From: Azospirillum rugosum | Lineage (GTDB): Bacteria > Pseudomonadota > Alphaproteobacteria > Azospirillales > Azospirillaceae | DNA length: 64,000 nucleotides | NCBI RefSeq assembly: GCF_017876155.1 | Contig: NZ_JAGINP010000015.1 | Span: 62,001-126,000, forward strand | Reading direction: 5' to 3' | Shown: positions 7,871-17,359 of the stretch, piece after piece | Layout: each line of letters opens with the position of its first letter | How positions within the stretch are numbered: the stretch's first letter is position 1 | Program-made: the position numbers and the translations under genes | Notes under the pieces: model-generated | The model's database searches: none | Seen by the model: the letters and a program-made list of their open reading frames with translations, nothing else | What the model was told of the DNA's origin: nothing

Positions 7871-9415
7871 TCAGGAATAGGCCGCCTGCCGTTCGAGCTT
7901 GGCAAGCTTCTCCATCACCTGTTCCGGTCCGACCGGGATGTTGCCGTCATGCTCGCACTCCACCGCTGCCGCCAGGGCGCCCAACACCGTGGCGACGACC
8001 TCGTTGCGGGTGGTGATCATGGCCAGGGTGGCATAGGCGAGCAGGGCATCGCCGGCGCCGACGGCATCGACGACGGTGTCGGCATGGGAATCGACGGCAA
8101 AGAAGGAACGGACGTCATCCACCTGCGGCCGGGTGCGGTAGGTGATGACCCCACGGTCGCCGAGCTTGAGCATCAGCGTCCGGCTCTCCGACCGCTGGAA
8201 CAGCTCGTAGGCAAGCAGGCGGACGGTCAGATCCTGGTCGCCCAGGGCGAAGCGGGCTTCACGCTCGTTCGGCGTGATCAGGTCGAAACCCTTGAAATCA
8301 AGGATGTTGCCCCAACGGCTGGCGACCTGGCTGTCGGCGACGCGATAGACGCCCGCCGGCAGCCCCTTGATCAGGCTGGGAATGGTGTGCCGGTTGAAGA
8401 TGCCGTGGCGGAAATCGCTGAAGACCACCGCGTCGACCGGCGTTTCGGCCATCTGCGCCAGAAGCTGGTTCAGGATTTTTTCGGAGATGGCCCGGTTGTC
8501 CAGCGTGTCGACCTTGAGAAGGCGATAGCCGCCGGCAATGAAGGCGTTCTTGTTCGTGGTCGGCCGCGTGGGGTCGATGATCGCCTTGCAGCGCACACCG
8601 GCCTTGGCGAGATCGTCCAGGACGAAGTCCTTGAGGGAATCGTCACCCAGCACGGTGGAGAAGGTGACGTCGGCGCCGGCCGCGCGCAGGTGCTTGGCCA
8701 CCACGGCGGCGCCGCCGGTGAAGTCGATCCGACGTTCGTGCCGCACGCTGAAGGTCGGCGTCTTGGTGTTGCCGCCGATGAGCGTCGTGTGCGTGTGCGA
8801 ATCCACGATGGTGTCGCCGACCACATGCACCCGGACGCCGGACAGCGCGTCCAGGGCCCGCCGCAGGTCGTCGAACCCCAGCCCCTCCGCCTCCATGACG
8901 CTGATGAGCTTGTCCACGGCGATGCTGGGAGGCGCCATCTCGATGAGCGCCGACGAGGAATAGACGATGTCGCCGGGCGTGAAGATCAACTCCCCGCCAT
9001 AGCTCTCCAGAACCTTCAACTCCTCGCGGGTCCGCGGATGCAGACCGCCGTCGACGTATTCGTAGCCCTTCGCGAAATAGTCCGGCTGGATGCGCTCCAG
9101 GTTGCGCAGGGGAGTCGGGTCGCGGTCGATGATCACGTAGTCGACCGGCTCAAGGGCGGCCAGGTTCATCGCGCGCAGCTCTTCCGGAACGTAGGGCCGG
9201 AAATTGGCTTTGGCGATGTGGTCGTCGCAGGTCAGGCTGGCGATCAGGATGTCGCCCTTGCCCCGCGCATACATCAGGTGCCGAACATGGCCGGGATGCA
9301 CCACGTCGAAGGTGCCGTGGCACATGATCACCTTCTTCTCGCGGGGACGGGCGCCGATGATGGCGCACAGTTCCTCGACCGTCTTGATCTTGCGGCGGTA
9401 GGTCGCTTCAGGCAT
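7871..9415 (-). CDS. Bifunctional cytidylyltransferase/PfkB sugar kinase, HldE-like with inverted domain order
   Basis: A 514-residue two-domain protein. Residues about 25-160 form a nucleotidyltransferase with CHGTFDVVHPGH (His40-Pro-Gly-His43). Residues about 190-510 form a PfkB/ribokinase-type kinase with GGAAVVAKHL and the catalytic loop DAVGAGD (Asp456). E. coli HldE has the same two activities, heptose 7-phosphate kinase and heptose 1-phosphate adenylyltransferase, but with the kinase first. GGAGGGA precedes the ATG, which overlaps the upstream gene by 8 bp. With the GmhB-like phosphatase at 18259 it suggests activated heptose synthesis, an inference. Confidence 0.85.
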   Translation of the reverse strand: MPEATYRRKIKTVEELCAIIGARPREKKVIMCHGTFDVVHPGHVRHLMYARGKGDILIASLTCDDHIAKANFRPYVPEELRAMNLAALEPVDYVIIDRDPTPLRNLERIQPDYFAKGYEYVDGGLHPRTREELKVLESYGGELIFTPGDIVYSSSALIEMAPPSIAVDKLISVMEAEGLGFDDLRRALDALSGVRVHVVGDTIVDSHTHTTLIGGNTKTPTFSVRHERRIDFTGGAAVVAKHLRAAGADVTFSTVLGDDSLKDFVLDDLAKAGVRCKAIIDPTRPTTNKNAFIAGGYRLLKVDTLDNRAISEKILNQLLAQMAETPVDAVVFSDFRHGIFNRHTIPSLIKGLPAGVYRVADSQVASRWGNILDFKGFDLITPNEREARFALGDQDLTVRLLAYELFQRSESRTLMLKLGDRGVITYRTRPQVDDVRSFFAVDSHADTVVDAVGAGDALLAYATLAMITTRNEVVATVLGALAAAVECEHDGNIPVGPEQVMEKLAKLERQAAYS

Positions 9416-10424
9416 CGGAATCCCTCCGGGGTTCGTCCGACAGCATCGCGAACCAGGTTCTGGTGGCGTCGGCGATGCTTTCCGGAGTCCACAGCGGCGC
9501 GGTGCGCCAGTCATCGATCGATGCGACGATCGTCGCCACGCCCTCCTCGAACGGCACCTTGGGCTGCCAACCGAGTTCCGTGGTGATCCGGGTGGTGTCG
9601 GCCCAGGTGCAGTCGGGTTCTCCCGGCCGCTTGGGGATGTAGGTCACCTCGCCGCCGAGCAGTTCGACGAGCCGGTTGACCGATTGCGGCCGGCCGGCGC
9701 CCACATTGTAGATCCGGCCCTCGCGCTCCGTCTCGGCGGCGGCGAGGAACGCCGCCGCAACGTCGCTGGCGTAGATGAAGTCGCGGGTCTGGCGGCCGTC
9801 GCCGACGACCGTGTACGGCTTGCCCGCCAGCTTCTGCCGCAGGAACACGCCGAACACCGCGCCGTATGCCCCGGTCGTGCGCGACCGCGTGCCGTAGGCG
9901 TTGAAGATCCGGATGCTGTTGACCGGCAGACGGTACACCTTGTGCCAATGGAACGCCGCCTGCTCGCCCTGGAATTTGCTCAGGGCGTATGGATACTGGG
10001 GCGCGATCGGATGGTCTTCGCGGGTCGGGGTTTCGGCAAGCCCGTAGCAGGACGACGAAGCCGCGTAGACGAACTTCCCGACTCCGGCGGCACGCGCGCA
10101 CTCCAGCATGTGCACCGTGCCCATGACGTTGGTGGACATATACTCCACCGGCCGGTCGATCGAGGGAACGATGTCGCCGATCCCCGCGAAGTGGAAGACG
10201 TAGCGGCTTCCCCGGAACAGGGCATCGTCCGGCTGGAAGGACCGGATATCGCGCCGCTCCAGAACGACGTCCGGATTGCTGGCGTGGTGGGCGAGATTGC
10301 GCTCATGGCCGCCGACAAGATTGTCGATCACCCGAACGCCGAAGCCGCGCTGCACCAGCAGGTCGACCATGTGGCTGCCGATGAAGCCGGCGCCGCCGGT
10401 GACGATGGCGATCGGTTTCGTCAT
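9408..10424 (-). CDS. NAD-dependent epimerase (UDP-glucose 4-epimerase-like)
   Basis: A 338-residue extended SDR with VTGGAGFIGSHMVDLL at the N-terminus and the catalytic YALSK (Tyr-x-x-x-Lys) near residue 150. This is typical of UDP-hexose 4-epimerases and of ADP-heptose or GDP-heptose epimerases. The ATG overlaps the TGA of the upstream SDR as ATGA, and the 3' end overlaps the kinase fusion by 8 bp. All three are therefore one coupled operon. Context suggests it edits the heptose or a hexose made here. The exact substrate is undetermined. Confidence 0.88.
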   Translation of the reverse strand: MTKPIAIVTGGAGFIGSHMVDLLVQRGFGVRVIDNLVGGHERNLAHHASNPDVVLERRDIRSFQPDDALFRGSRYVFHFAGIGDIVPSIDRPVEYMSTNVMGTVHMLECARAAGVGKFVYAASSSCYGLAETPTREDHPIAPQYPYALSKFQGEQAAFHWHKVYRLPVNSIRIFNAYGTRSRTTGAYGAVFGVFLRQKLAGKPYTVVGDGRQTRDFIYASDVAAAFLAAAETEREGRIYNVGAGRPQSVNRLVELLGGEVTYIPKRPGEPDCTWADTTRITTELGWQPKVPFEEGVATIVASIDDWRTAPLWTPESIADATRTWFAMLSDEPRRDSDA

Positions 10425-11422
10425 GCGACTTGCTGAGCCTTCATCGTGCGGACGTTGAAATAGCGGTCGTCGGTCAGGCTGTCGGGCAGCTTGCCGGCCT
10501 TGAACGCCTGGCAAAGGTCGCGCACCGCGTCCTCGACGGTGTGGCGCGGACGGTAGCCCAGAACCCGTGTGATCTTATCGGAGTTGATGTGGTAGGAGCG
10601 CAGGTCGTCGCTCGGAGTCGTCACGATGGTGATCGGCGCACGGTCCGGGAACTCCGTCTCGACCACCTGCTTGGCGATTTCGGCGATTTCACGGATTTTC
10701 AGGTTCTGGTAACCGCAGTTGAAGATCTCGCCGGCGATCTTTTCGTCGGGCGCCTCCAACAGGGTTTCGTAGGCCGTGACCATGTCCTGGATGTGCAGGT
10801 TGGGGCGCATCTGCTCGCCGCCGAACACCGTGATCTTGCCGTTGTTGACCGCGTGGTTGGTCAAGATATTCACCGAAAGGTCCAGCCGGGTGCGCGGGCT
10901 GTATCCGCACACCGTGGCGGGCCGGATGGTCACGCAGGTGAAGCCGGGAGCCTGATGCCGGAACAGCAACGGCTCGCACATGCCCTTGTATTTGTTGTAG
11001 TCGGTCAGCGGGACGAGGGGATGCTCCTCGGTGACGTTGGGCTGCTCGCTGACGCCGTAGACCGAACTGGACGAACAATAGACGAAGCGCCGCACGCCCG
11101 CGGCCTTGGCCGCGACGACCATGGGTTCGAAGCAATCGAAATTGATCGACTTGCTGAGCGCAGGATCGAGATCGAAGCTGGGGTCGTTGGCGATGCAGGC
11201 CAAATGCAGGACGGCGTCGATGCCCGTCATGCACCCGGCCAGCTTTGCGGTGTCCCGCACATCGCCTTCGACGATTCGAAGGTTGGGGTGTGCCGGCAGG
11301 ATGCCTTGCCCAAAGTAGAAGATGTCGTAGACGAGGACGTTGTAGCCCGCCGCCAGCAGACGCGGCACCAGCACATTGCCGACATAACCGGCACCGCCGG
11401 TGATCAGGACGTTCTTGAGCAT
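10421..11422 (-). CDS. NAD-dependent epimerase/dehydratase (extended SDR)
   Basis: A 333-residue SDR with VLITGGAGYVGNVLVPRLL at the start and YNKYK as the Tyr-x-x-x-Lys active site. The body resembles SDRs that edit nucleotide sugars in LPS and O-antigen loci. The ATG at 11422 has GAGGGGG just upstream and matches the family N-terminus. An in-frame ATG six codons further up is less likely. It overlaps the next SDR by four bases (ATGA). The substrate cannot be named. Confidence 0.88.
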   Translation of the reverse strand: MLKNVLITGGAGYVGNVLVPRLLAAGYNVLVYDIFYFGQGILPAHPNLRIVEGDVRDTAKLAGCMTGIDAVLHLACIANDPSFDLDPALSKSINFDCFEPMVVAAKAAGVRRFVYCSSSSVYGVSEQPNVTEEHPLVPLTDYNKYKGMCEPLLFRHQAPGFTCVTIRPATVCGYSPRTRLDLSVNILTNHAVNNGKITVFGGEQMRPNLHIQDMVTAYETLLEAPDEKIAGEIFNCGYQNLKIREIAEIAKQVVETEFPDRAPITIVTTPSDDLRSYHINSDKITRVLGYRPRHTVEDAVRDLCQAFKAGKLPDSLTDDRYFNVRTMKAQQVA

Positions 11423-11517
11423 GATTTCCCCCTCATACAACCCCTACGGCGTCATCCTCTGCCGTACCCGTTGCCGAATTGTAAATGCTTGCAGGTCAGC
11501 GCCGACATGCGGGACGG

Positions 11518-12240
11518 TCATGCGACCGTAAGAACGTCCTGTTCGACGAGGTTGTATCCCGCCTTGCGGGCATCCTCGTAAAACATCCGCACCGTCTCCA
11601 GCGAGAATTGCGTCAGGTCCTTCCCGAACAGGGACATCTTGGCCAGGATGTCGGGAGTCGCGGTGATGATGTGGCAACCGCAGTCCTGCGCCTGAAGGAC
11701 GTTGAGCACCTCGCGCGGGCTCGCCCACAGCAGCTTGGCATTGGGCAGGGGCTTCAGGATTTCGGCGGCCCGGGTCATCACCGGAACCGGGTCGCATCCA
11801 GTGTCGGCGATGCGCCCGGCGAAGACGGACACGATGGTCGAAGCCTGCGGGTTCACCGCGGCCGCCACGGCCTCCACCTGATCAAGCGTAAGAATCGCCG
11901 TCACATTGAGCGAGAACCCTTCGGCCGAAAGACGCGCGATCAAGGGAATGGCCGATTCGCCGCGCGTGTTGGTGATGGGGATTTTGACATAGGTGTTGCC
12001 GCCCCAGCTCCGGATGATGCGCGCCTCGCGCTCCATGGTGGGGAAGTCATCGGAAAACACTTCGAAGGAAATCGGCAAATCGGGAATTGCTGCGATGGCG
12101 GCGCGCGCGAACGCGGCGTAATCGGTGATGCCGGCCTTGCGCATGAGCGTCGGATTGGTTGTGAAGCCCTGCACGTTGCCAGAGGCGTAGGCCCGCTTCA
12201 TGGCCTCAAGCTCCGCGCCGTCCTGGTATAATTCAATCAT
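11518..12240 (-). CDS. Transaldolase/fructose-6-phosphate aldolase-like protein
   Basis: A 240-residue class I aldolase of the short transaldolase (FSA/TalC) size. FTTNPTLMRKAG lies near the N-terminus, and the Schiff-base lysine is in TYVKIPITN near residue 90. Family members split or transfer three-carbon units of sugar phosphates. In this locus it could supply or divert sedoheptulose-7-phosphate, the heptose precursor, an inference. GGAGAGGC precedes the ATG. It is the first gene of the leftward operon running to 4898, with a 95-bp gap after it. Confidence 0.88.
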   Translation of the reverse strand: MIELYQDGAELEAMKRAYASGNVQGFTTNPTLMRKAGITDYAAFARAAIAAIPDLPISFEVFSDDFPTMEREARIIRSWGGNTYVKIPITNTRGESAIPLIARLSAEGFSLNVTAILTLDQVEAVAAAVNPQASTIVSVFAGRIADTGCDPVPVMTRAAEILKPLPNAKLLWASPREVLNVLQAQDCGCHIITATPDILAKMSLFGKDLTQFSLETVRMFYEDARKAGYNLVEQDVLTVA

Positions 12241-12321
12241 GCAAAGCCTCTCCCCATCCAACCATGCAAAACGAAGCCGGAGCATTTCTTGAAACCGAGG
12301 CGCCAAGCTAGCGCCGCCATC

Positions 12322-12338
12322 ATTAAGCGTTGCTTAAT
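12322..12338. promoter_or_regulatory. Perfect 7-bp inverted repeat upstream of the transaldolase operon
   Basis: ATTAAGC-GTT-GCTTAAT lies 82 bp upstream of the transaldolase start, in the AT-richest part of the 167-bp gap. It has no T-run on either side, so an operator is as likely as a terminator for the gene at 12408. No regulator is known. Confidence 0.35.
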
Positions 12339-12407
12339 CAGGCGCTCCTTGCAACCGGGGCCCTCGGCCGCCAGACAGAGGGGAAGCGGCACGAGGCCGC
12401 TTCCGCA

Positions 12408-13559
12408 TCAGCGCCACTTTTCCATGGGAACGGGGTAGTCGCGACCGCCTTCCTTGACCTGCTGGGCCATCTGCATGGCCTGCTCGATGCAATCGTCGAT
12501 GTCCAGGCCATAGCGGTAGCTGCCGGCGCGCCCGATGGAATAGACCCCCTCCGGCATCAGCTCGTAATACTTCCGCGCCCTCTCGATTTCGGACATGTAC
12601 GGCAACGGATAGTGACGACCGTTGAAGGATGGGATTTCCATGCCGATCAGCGTGGTCGGCGACTGGTGTCGCGTGAACTTCTTGTATTCGACGAGGCGCG
12701 TGAATTTCTCGTCATTCGCGTAGTAGAGGAAATAGACGTCGTCGGGGAACACGTGTTCGGTCGGAAGAACGATCTTATGAAGATCGCGCCCGATGAAACC
12801 CAGTTCCCCATAACACTGCTCAAACAAAAGATCCGGGGAGATCGTGCTGACGATAAGGTCGAAGTGCAGCTTCTCGCCCTTCAGGACCACAGACTTGTTG
12901 GGAATGTCGTAGGAATCGATCTTGGTGTCGAGCAGGACGGTGGCGCCGGCCGTGGCGATGTCGAAATAGGCGTTGTAGCCGTCCGGCGCGTGGGGATAGG
13001 CGGAAATCGCCGTGTCCCAGGCAGCCCGCGGCCCCTCCTTGATCGCCACGCCCTTCGGCGACCAGTTGAAGGTGTCGATCAGCCGGTTGTCGTCGACCAG
13101 CCACATCTTCTTGTTATAGTTCTCGATGTATTTCTCGTAGAGGGTGCGGCCCACGGAGCCGATCCAGTATTCCTCCAGATTCTTGGCGTTGGCCACGCCT
13201 TTGACCTGCGCCAGTTCCTGATGGATGAAGTCGCGATCGGGCATGCGCTCGATGTCGTCCATGTGGATCGGGAAACTGTAGAACGCATTGTCCCGCTCCA
13301 CATAGGTCAGGAACTCGTGCTCGTTGCACCGCCGCAGGGGCACCAGGGCGTCCAGGTAGCGGAACACGGCCTCGTTCTGGGTGAGGAAGTGACGCGGCCC
13401 GAATGTGTAGGGGTGGCCGCCGAACCAGAAGGTGCGGACACCGGCTCCGAGATAGGGGCCGGCCTCGACCAGGGTGACCGACCATCCGCCCGCCGCCATC
13501 AGTTGGTGCGTGGCGGCACAACCGGCGAAGCCGCCGCCGATCACTAGAGCTTTCTTCAT
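12408..13559 (-). CDS. glf: UDP-galactopyranose mutase-like FAD protein
   Basis: A 383-residue flavoprotein of Glf size. The N-terminal FAD motif is VIGGGFAGCAATHQL. Glf-like blocks follow: GPRHFLTQNEAVFRYL corresponds to the family's GPHIFHT region, and IENYNKKMW to the VxPYxxKQW block. Glf converts UDP-galactopyranose to the furanose form. Several blocks differ from canonical Glf, so another pyranose-furanose substrate or another FAD-dependent isomerase is possible. No strong Shine-Dalgarno is seen. It is less GC-rich than its neighbours and is transcribed alone or after the gene at 13717, 157 bp upstream. Confidence 0.75.
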   Translation of the reverse strand: MKKALVIGGGFAGCAATHQLMAAGGWSVTLVEAGPYLGAGVRTFWFGGHPYTFGPRHFLTQNEAVFRYLDALVPLRRCNEHEFLTYVERDNAFYSFPIHMDDIERMPDRDFIHQELAQVKGVANAKNLEEYWIGSVGRTLYEKYIENYNKKMWLVDDNRLIDTFNWSPKGVAIKEGPRAAWDTAISAYPHAPDGYNAYFDIATAGATVLLDTKIDSYDIPNKSVVLKGEKLHFDLIVSTISPDLLFEQCYGELGFIGRDLHKIVLPTEHVFPDDVYFLYYANDEKFTRLVEYKKFTRHQSPTTLIGMEIPSFNGRHYPLPYMSEIERARKYYELMPEGVYSIGRAGSYRYGLDIDDCIEQAMQMAQQVKEGGRDYPVPMEKWR

Positions 13560-13716
13560 GGCAAATTCCGTTCAAGACATGAAAGGCTTTGTTCCATTCC
13601 GCTCCCGTCCGCCCGCCTGGGCGATGCGGACGGTTGCGATGCGGACGGTCGCCTGGAAACCGCATCCGCCGGGCTTCACTGTTGGAAATGATGGAAGGAA
13701 CCATTTCCCGACCCCA

Positions 13717-15111
13717 TCAGAAGGGCCGCAGCAATCCCTCCATAGGGTAAAGCAGGGTGCCGTCCACGTCGATCGGAGCGCCGAGGATGCCGCCTTCGGC
13801 CACCTGAAGCCGTCCGTCCGTCCGGCGCTCGACCGCCAGCGGCACGCCGTCCAGCGTGGCGAGACGGGTCGGCGCGGCGTCCGCGAGATCATGGCGGCCG
13901 GCCACGACATGGGCGCGCAGCCAGGAACCGAGCCGGGCTTCGCCTCCCGAGCGCAGCGCCGACCGCAAATCCTCCCCAACGATCGCGGCCAAGGCAGCGT
14001 CGGTGGGCACCAGAACGGTGCAGGCGCCGCGGGGACGGCGCAGGATGTCCGAAGGGGCGAGGGTGTGGAGGGCCAGGGCCAGCACTTGCTTCGCCCTGCG
14101 GCAGCCGAGCGTCTCCAGCGCCGACCAGACCCGGTGCAGCATCCAAGTGCGCGTCACCGCGTCGAAGGTTGCCGCCGCGGCGCGACGGGCCTCCCGCCAA
14201 TCCTCGGAGCCGGCCTCCGCGCCGGGCAAGGCCAGACGGGTGGTGACCCGTTGCAACCAGGGAGCCGCAGCAAACAGGTTGTGCGGATGCGCCGCCCACT
14301 TGGCGAGTTCCAACACCGTCGTCGGCTCCTCGATCACGAAAGCCGCGAAGTCCTTGGCCAGCGGTGCAAGGCTGAGAAAAGCGATGTCGGCGGCGTCGCG
14401 GACGACGTGGACATCCTCCAGCGTCGCGGCGTCCGCCAGAAGAAACTTATCGGTCAGCGCGCAACGCCGGGGATCGTAAGCCAGAACCTCGCGCGCGGAT
14501 TGCCGGACCAGCAGCCCCTGGCCGGCCACCGCCCAAAGATGCTCGATCGCCGGACGGCCGTGCGGCGCCCCCGCCGCGGCGGCCCCGGACAGGGGGTGCC
14601 AATGGCGAAACGCCAGGGCCATGAGTTCCGCCGAATCCAGAACGGCCCCGCCGCCACGCTCCTCCAGTTCGGCAACACAGGTTTCGCTGATCACCCGGAG
14701 GCTGGGCGGGCTGAGCACCGCCCGCTTGCCCGTGCCGAAGATGGCGCAGAGGTTGGTGATGGCGCCGTCCGCCCAGATCACGTCGGGGGGAATGTTCGCG
14801 GCCACGGCATGGCGGGCCGCGGCATCCGCGCTGCTTCGTTCCCACCACGCAAGATGGTCGGCCGATGCAGGCGCATCGTTGTCGGCGGCGATGACGATGT
14901 CCACCGGCAGCAGCGCCTTGAGCCGCCCGATCCAGGGCAGGGCATCGATCACGCCGACGTCCGAAGGCCGGGTGAAGATCCGGATCCGGATGTCATGGGC
15001 AGCGCAGGCCGCCGGCAGGTTCCCAGGCGACATCAGGGTCGGCAGCATCGCACGGTTCATCATGCCGATGTGCCAAGCGCCCCAGACAGAGATCACGAAA
15101 TCGAAGCGCAT
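13717..15111 (-). CDS. Unknown protein with C-terminal FAS1 (fasciclin)-like domain, copy 1
   Basis: A 464-residue protein with no known name. The first 300 residues resemble a glycosyltransferase-like alpha/beta fold (MRFDFVISVWGAWHIG, IRIFTRPSD, ALLPVDIVI, DVIWADG), with no clear catalytic motif. Residues about 335-464 follow the FAS1 pattern: TVLVPTDAALAAI, LRAHVVAG, a G-x-P-L-V step and a closing MEGLL. It has no signal peptide, unlike typical FAS1 adhesins. A full-length paralog is at 33164. It is 15 bp downstream of a TPR gene, and the paralog is also followed by a TPR gene. Confidence 0.6.
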   Translation of the reverse strand: MRFDFVISVWGAWHIGMMNRAMLPTLMSPGNLPAACAAHDIRIRIFTRPSDVGVIDALPWIGRLKALLPVDIVIAADNDAPASADHLAWWERSSADAAARHAVAANIPPDVIWADGAITNLCAIFGTGKRAVLSPPSLRVISETCVAELEERGGGAVLDSAELMALAFRHWHPLSGAAAAGAPHGRPAIEHLWAVAGQGLLVRQSAREVLAYDPRRCALTDKFLLADAATLEDVHVVRDAADIAFLSLAPLAKDFAAFVIEEPTTVLELAKWAAHPHNLFAAAPWLQRVTTRLALPGAEAGSEDWREARRAAAATFDAVTRTWMLHRVWSALETLGCRRAKQVLALALHTLAPSDILRRPRGACTVLVPTDAALAAIVGEDLRSALRSGGEARLGSWLRAHVVAGRHDLADAAPTRLATLDGVPLAVERRTDGRLQVAEGGILGAPIDVDGTLLYPMEGLLRPF

Positions 15112-15126
15112 CGCGAAGCACCGGCG

Positions 15127-15936
15127 TCAAGAGGCGGAAGCGGCTGGGGCGAACATGGAGCGGAAGGCCCCGGCGACATCCAGATCGGTCTGGCTCGGCG
15201 TGTCCACGATGAACTCCGGCGCGTAGTAATGCACGGGTTCAGCGGCACGGTCAAACTGCTCCAGCGCCTCCTCGACGGTGCCGTGCGCCCATAGGAACCG
15301 GGCGACGCGCGCGTGCAGTTCGCCGAAATGCGTGCCTTCGGCCAGGGCCGCGCGGTAGTGGTCGAGCGCGGCACCGGTCTGCCCGGCCGCCTCCCGAATG
15401 AAGGCGAGGCGGAGGTGGGCGTGCGGATGGAAGCGGGCGTTGAACTTGGCGGCTTGCTCGTAATGATCGGCGGCCGCGCCATCGCCGCGCGCGTCCAGCA
15501 GACGCGCGAGGTTGAAATGCGCTTGGCCCAGCCCGGGGGCCAGGTTGAGCGCCGAGCGGTAATAGGCCTCGGCCCGCGCGGCCGGAGTCTCGGCGGGTCC
15601 TTGGAGATCGAAGAACGGCTCGATGGCGAGGGCCCGCGGGTCAAGGCCGACCATGCGCCCGAAGTCCCGCGACGCCGTCTGGAGAATGGCCATCCGATGG
15701 TAGTCGACCCCCTGCGCCAGCAGGAAATGGGCGGCGGTGCGTCGGAAGAAGCGATTGAAGACGATGATCCGATTGAGAAAGTACTGCCCGTTCAAGGCCC
15801 CCAGGACATCGCCGGTCTCCTGGTGGACGGTCTCGGCAAAGGCCATGGCGAAACGGCGGTACGCCTCGACGAAGCCTGCAGGATCGTCCGGAACCGACGA
15901 GACGCTGTCTGTCACCGACGGCTGGTCTACTGGCAT
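15127..15936 (-). CDS. TPR-repeat protein
   Basis: A 269-residue soluble protein. After an alpha-helical N-terminal half, residues about 115-225 hold three to four tetratricopeptide repeats (YYRSALNLAPGLGQAHFNLA, HYEQAAKFNARFHPHAHLRLA, HYRAALAEGTHFGELHARVA). TPRs mediate protein contacts. In glycan loci they may scaffold transferases. GGAG precedes the ATG. It sits between the SGNH gene at 16030 and the FAS1-like gene at 13717. The same three gene types recur together at 33-39 kb. Confidence 0.8.
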   Translation of the reverse strand: MPVDQPSVTDSVSSVPDDPAGFVEAYRRFAMAFAETVHQETGDVLGALNGQYFLNRIIVFNRFFRRTAAHFLLAQGVDYHRMAILQTASRDFGRMVGLDPRALAIEPFFDLQGPAETPAARAEAYYRSALNLAPGLGQAHFNLARLLDARGDGAAADHYEQAAKFNARFHPHAHLRLAFIREAAGQTGAALDHYRAALAEGTHFGELHARVARFLWAHGTVEEALEQFDRAAEPVHYYAPEFIVDTPSQTDLDVAGAFRSMFAPAASAS

Positions 15937-16029
15937 TGGAACTCCGATCGGAAAAGCTGTTCGGTCCTGCGTTCCGAAACGCCGGTTGCGTTCTTAGCAC
16001 AGGCCCCCATCCGCAGAAACCCGGAACTC

Positions 16030-17157
16030 TTACGCCGGGATCGGGGATGCATCGCTACCCATCGCCCGGGCTGGCGCCGCGTCCTGGCGCCGCAAATGAT
16101 CGGCGATCATATCGGCAACCACCCGGTTCCCTTCGATGGACATGTGACCGAACTCGCCGTCATGGAACTGGAAGAGCTTGATGAAGGGAACCATGCCCTG
16201 CTTGTAGGTCCCGTGCACCAGGGGCCAAGTATCGACGAACTCGATGCCATCGGCGCGCAGCGCGTCGAGAAAGCGCGTCACCCAGCTGTAAGGCTTCTCA
16301 TGCCGGCCCACGATGTGGAAGGCGCCGTACTGCATGACGAAGACCGTCCGGAAGCCGTGGCGTTCTCCCAGCCGGCGCAACCGGCGCAGCAGAAGCCGGG
16401 TCACCTCCACCGGATCGCTGTCGGTGCGCCGGGTCTCCTTGGCGGGGCCGCTCCATCCGGCGACGCCCAGCCGCTGCATCAGCCGGACGACCAGGTAGGA
16501 ATGGCCGAGCACCGCCCGCAGCGCGCCCAGTTCGCCGGCCTCCGCCGATGTCGGCGGCACCGGGTTGTTGTGATGGACCAGCCGCCCCTCTTCCACCAGG
16601 AAATACGGCTTCGGCACGCCGGCGTAGGTGGCTGCCCCGGTGTCCCGGACCGATTCCACGGAACAGGAAACGATGACGGTTTTCGGCTTGAAGACAGGAA
16701 CAAGCGCTTCCGCCCGGAGCACCGCCTGATCGGCGGCCCAGCCGCCGCAGGCCGCGTTGATCACCGGCTCGCCCAACGCCTGTTCCAGTTGCGCCGGCCA
16801 GCTTTCATGGTCCAGGACGTCGGACCCGAAGGTGAAGGAATCGCCGACCGCCAGAATTCCGCCTTCGACGACGCCCAGACGGTCGGGAGACGAGGCGCGG
16901 ATGCCATGGGCACCGATGAGATTGGGCATCGTCGCCCGCTCGGCCGCGGTGGGCTCGGCCAGGGACCAGCCGAGCAGCGGGTCGTAACGCAGGAGGGTGC
17001 TGCTCTCCATCAGCGTGCGGTGGTCGCGGATGAAGTTCCTGAGCAGGCCCAACGGCACGCCGCAGGCCAGCCGGACCGCAGCCTCGCACGCCAGCACGAA
17101 GGCCAGGAGGATGAGCCCAAGAAGAGTGGTGCTTGTCGGATCCCAGTCGAACGTCAT
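16030..17157 (-). CDS. SGNH/GDSL-like hydrolase with N-terminal membrane anchor
   Basis: A 375-residue protein with a membrane segment at about residues 10-32 and an SGNH domain. Block I is GGILAVGDSFTFG (Ser107). The C-terminal catalytic pair is in DGEFGHMSIEGNRVVADM (Asp-x-x-x-His). The family includes esterases and sugar O-acetyltransferase partners. The anchor would place the domain at the periplasmic face. It is the promoter-proximal gene of a leftward trio with the TPR and FAS1-like genes. It is one of five SGNH-like genes in 24 kb. Confidence 0.8.
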   Translation of the reverse strand: MTFDWDPTSTTLLGLILLAFVLACEAAVRLACGVPLGLLRNFIRDHRTLMESSTLLRYDPLLGWSLAEPTAAERATMPNLIGAHGIRASSPDRLGVVEGGILAVGDSFTFGSDVLDHESWPAQLEQALGEPVINAACGGWAADQAVLRAEALVPVFKPKTVIVSCSVESVRDTGAATYAGVPKPYFLVEEGRLVHHNNPVPPTSAEAGELGALRAVLGHSYLVVRLMQRLGVAGWSGPAKETRRTDSDPVEVTRLLLRRLRRLGERHGFRTVFVMQYGAFHIVGRHEKPYSWVTRFLDALRADGIEFVDTWPLVHGTYKQGMVPFIKLFQFHDGEFGHMSIEGNRVVADMIADHLRRQDAAPARAMGSDASPIPA

Positions 17158-17278
17158 GGCGGCATCCCGGCGGTCGCACGATCGCCTGCCATCGGCATGA
17201 GAGCATCACCGCCGGAATCGGCAGACGTGCCACTCTGGCGCGGTCCGGTGAACGGCTGGTTAAAATTGCAAGCGTCCG

Positions 17279-17308
17279 TTGAGCGCCGGCATTCCCGGAT
17301 GATATGAT
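17279..17308 (+). promoter_or_regulatory. Candidate sigma-70 promoter for the rightward operon
   Basis: TTGAGC at 17279-17284 and TATGAT at 17303-17308 are 18 bp apart, within the divergent gap between the SGNH gene and the SDR gene. This would start transcription near 17315, close upstream of the SDR. It is read by eye only. Confidence 0.45.
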
Positions 17309-17359
17309 GACGTATATCCATCGCGATGCATGGAATTTCTGGGGAATTTCTCGGAGGGA

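Noticed and set aside
6833..9586. 917-codon plus-strand open frame
   Set aside because: It is antisense to the oxidoreductase and kinase fusion and has no domain or ribosome site.
13621..13649. GCGATGCGGACGGT direct repeat
   Set aside because: Two 14-bp copies in a short gap with no sign of function. Likely replication slippage.
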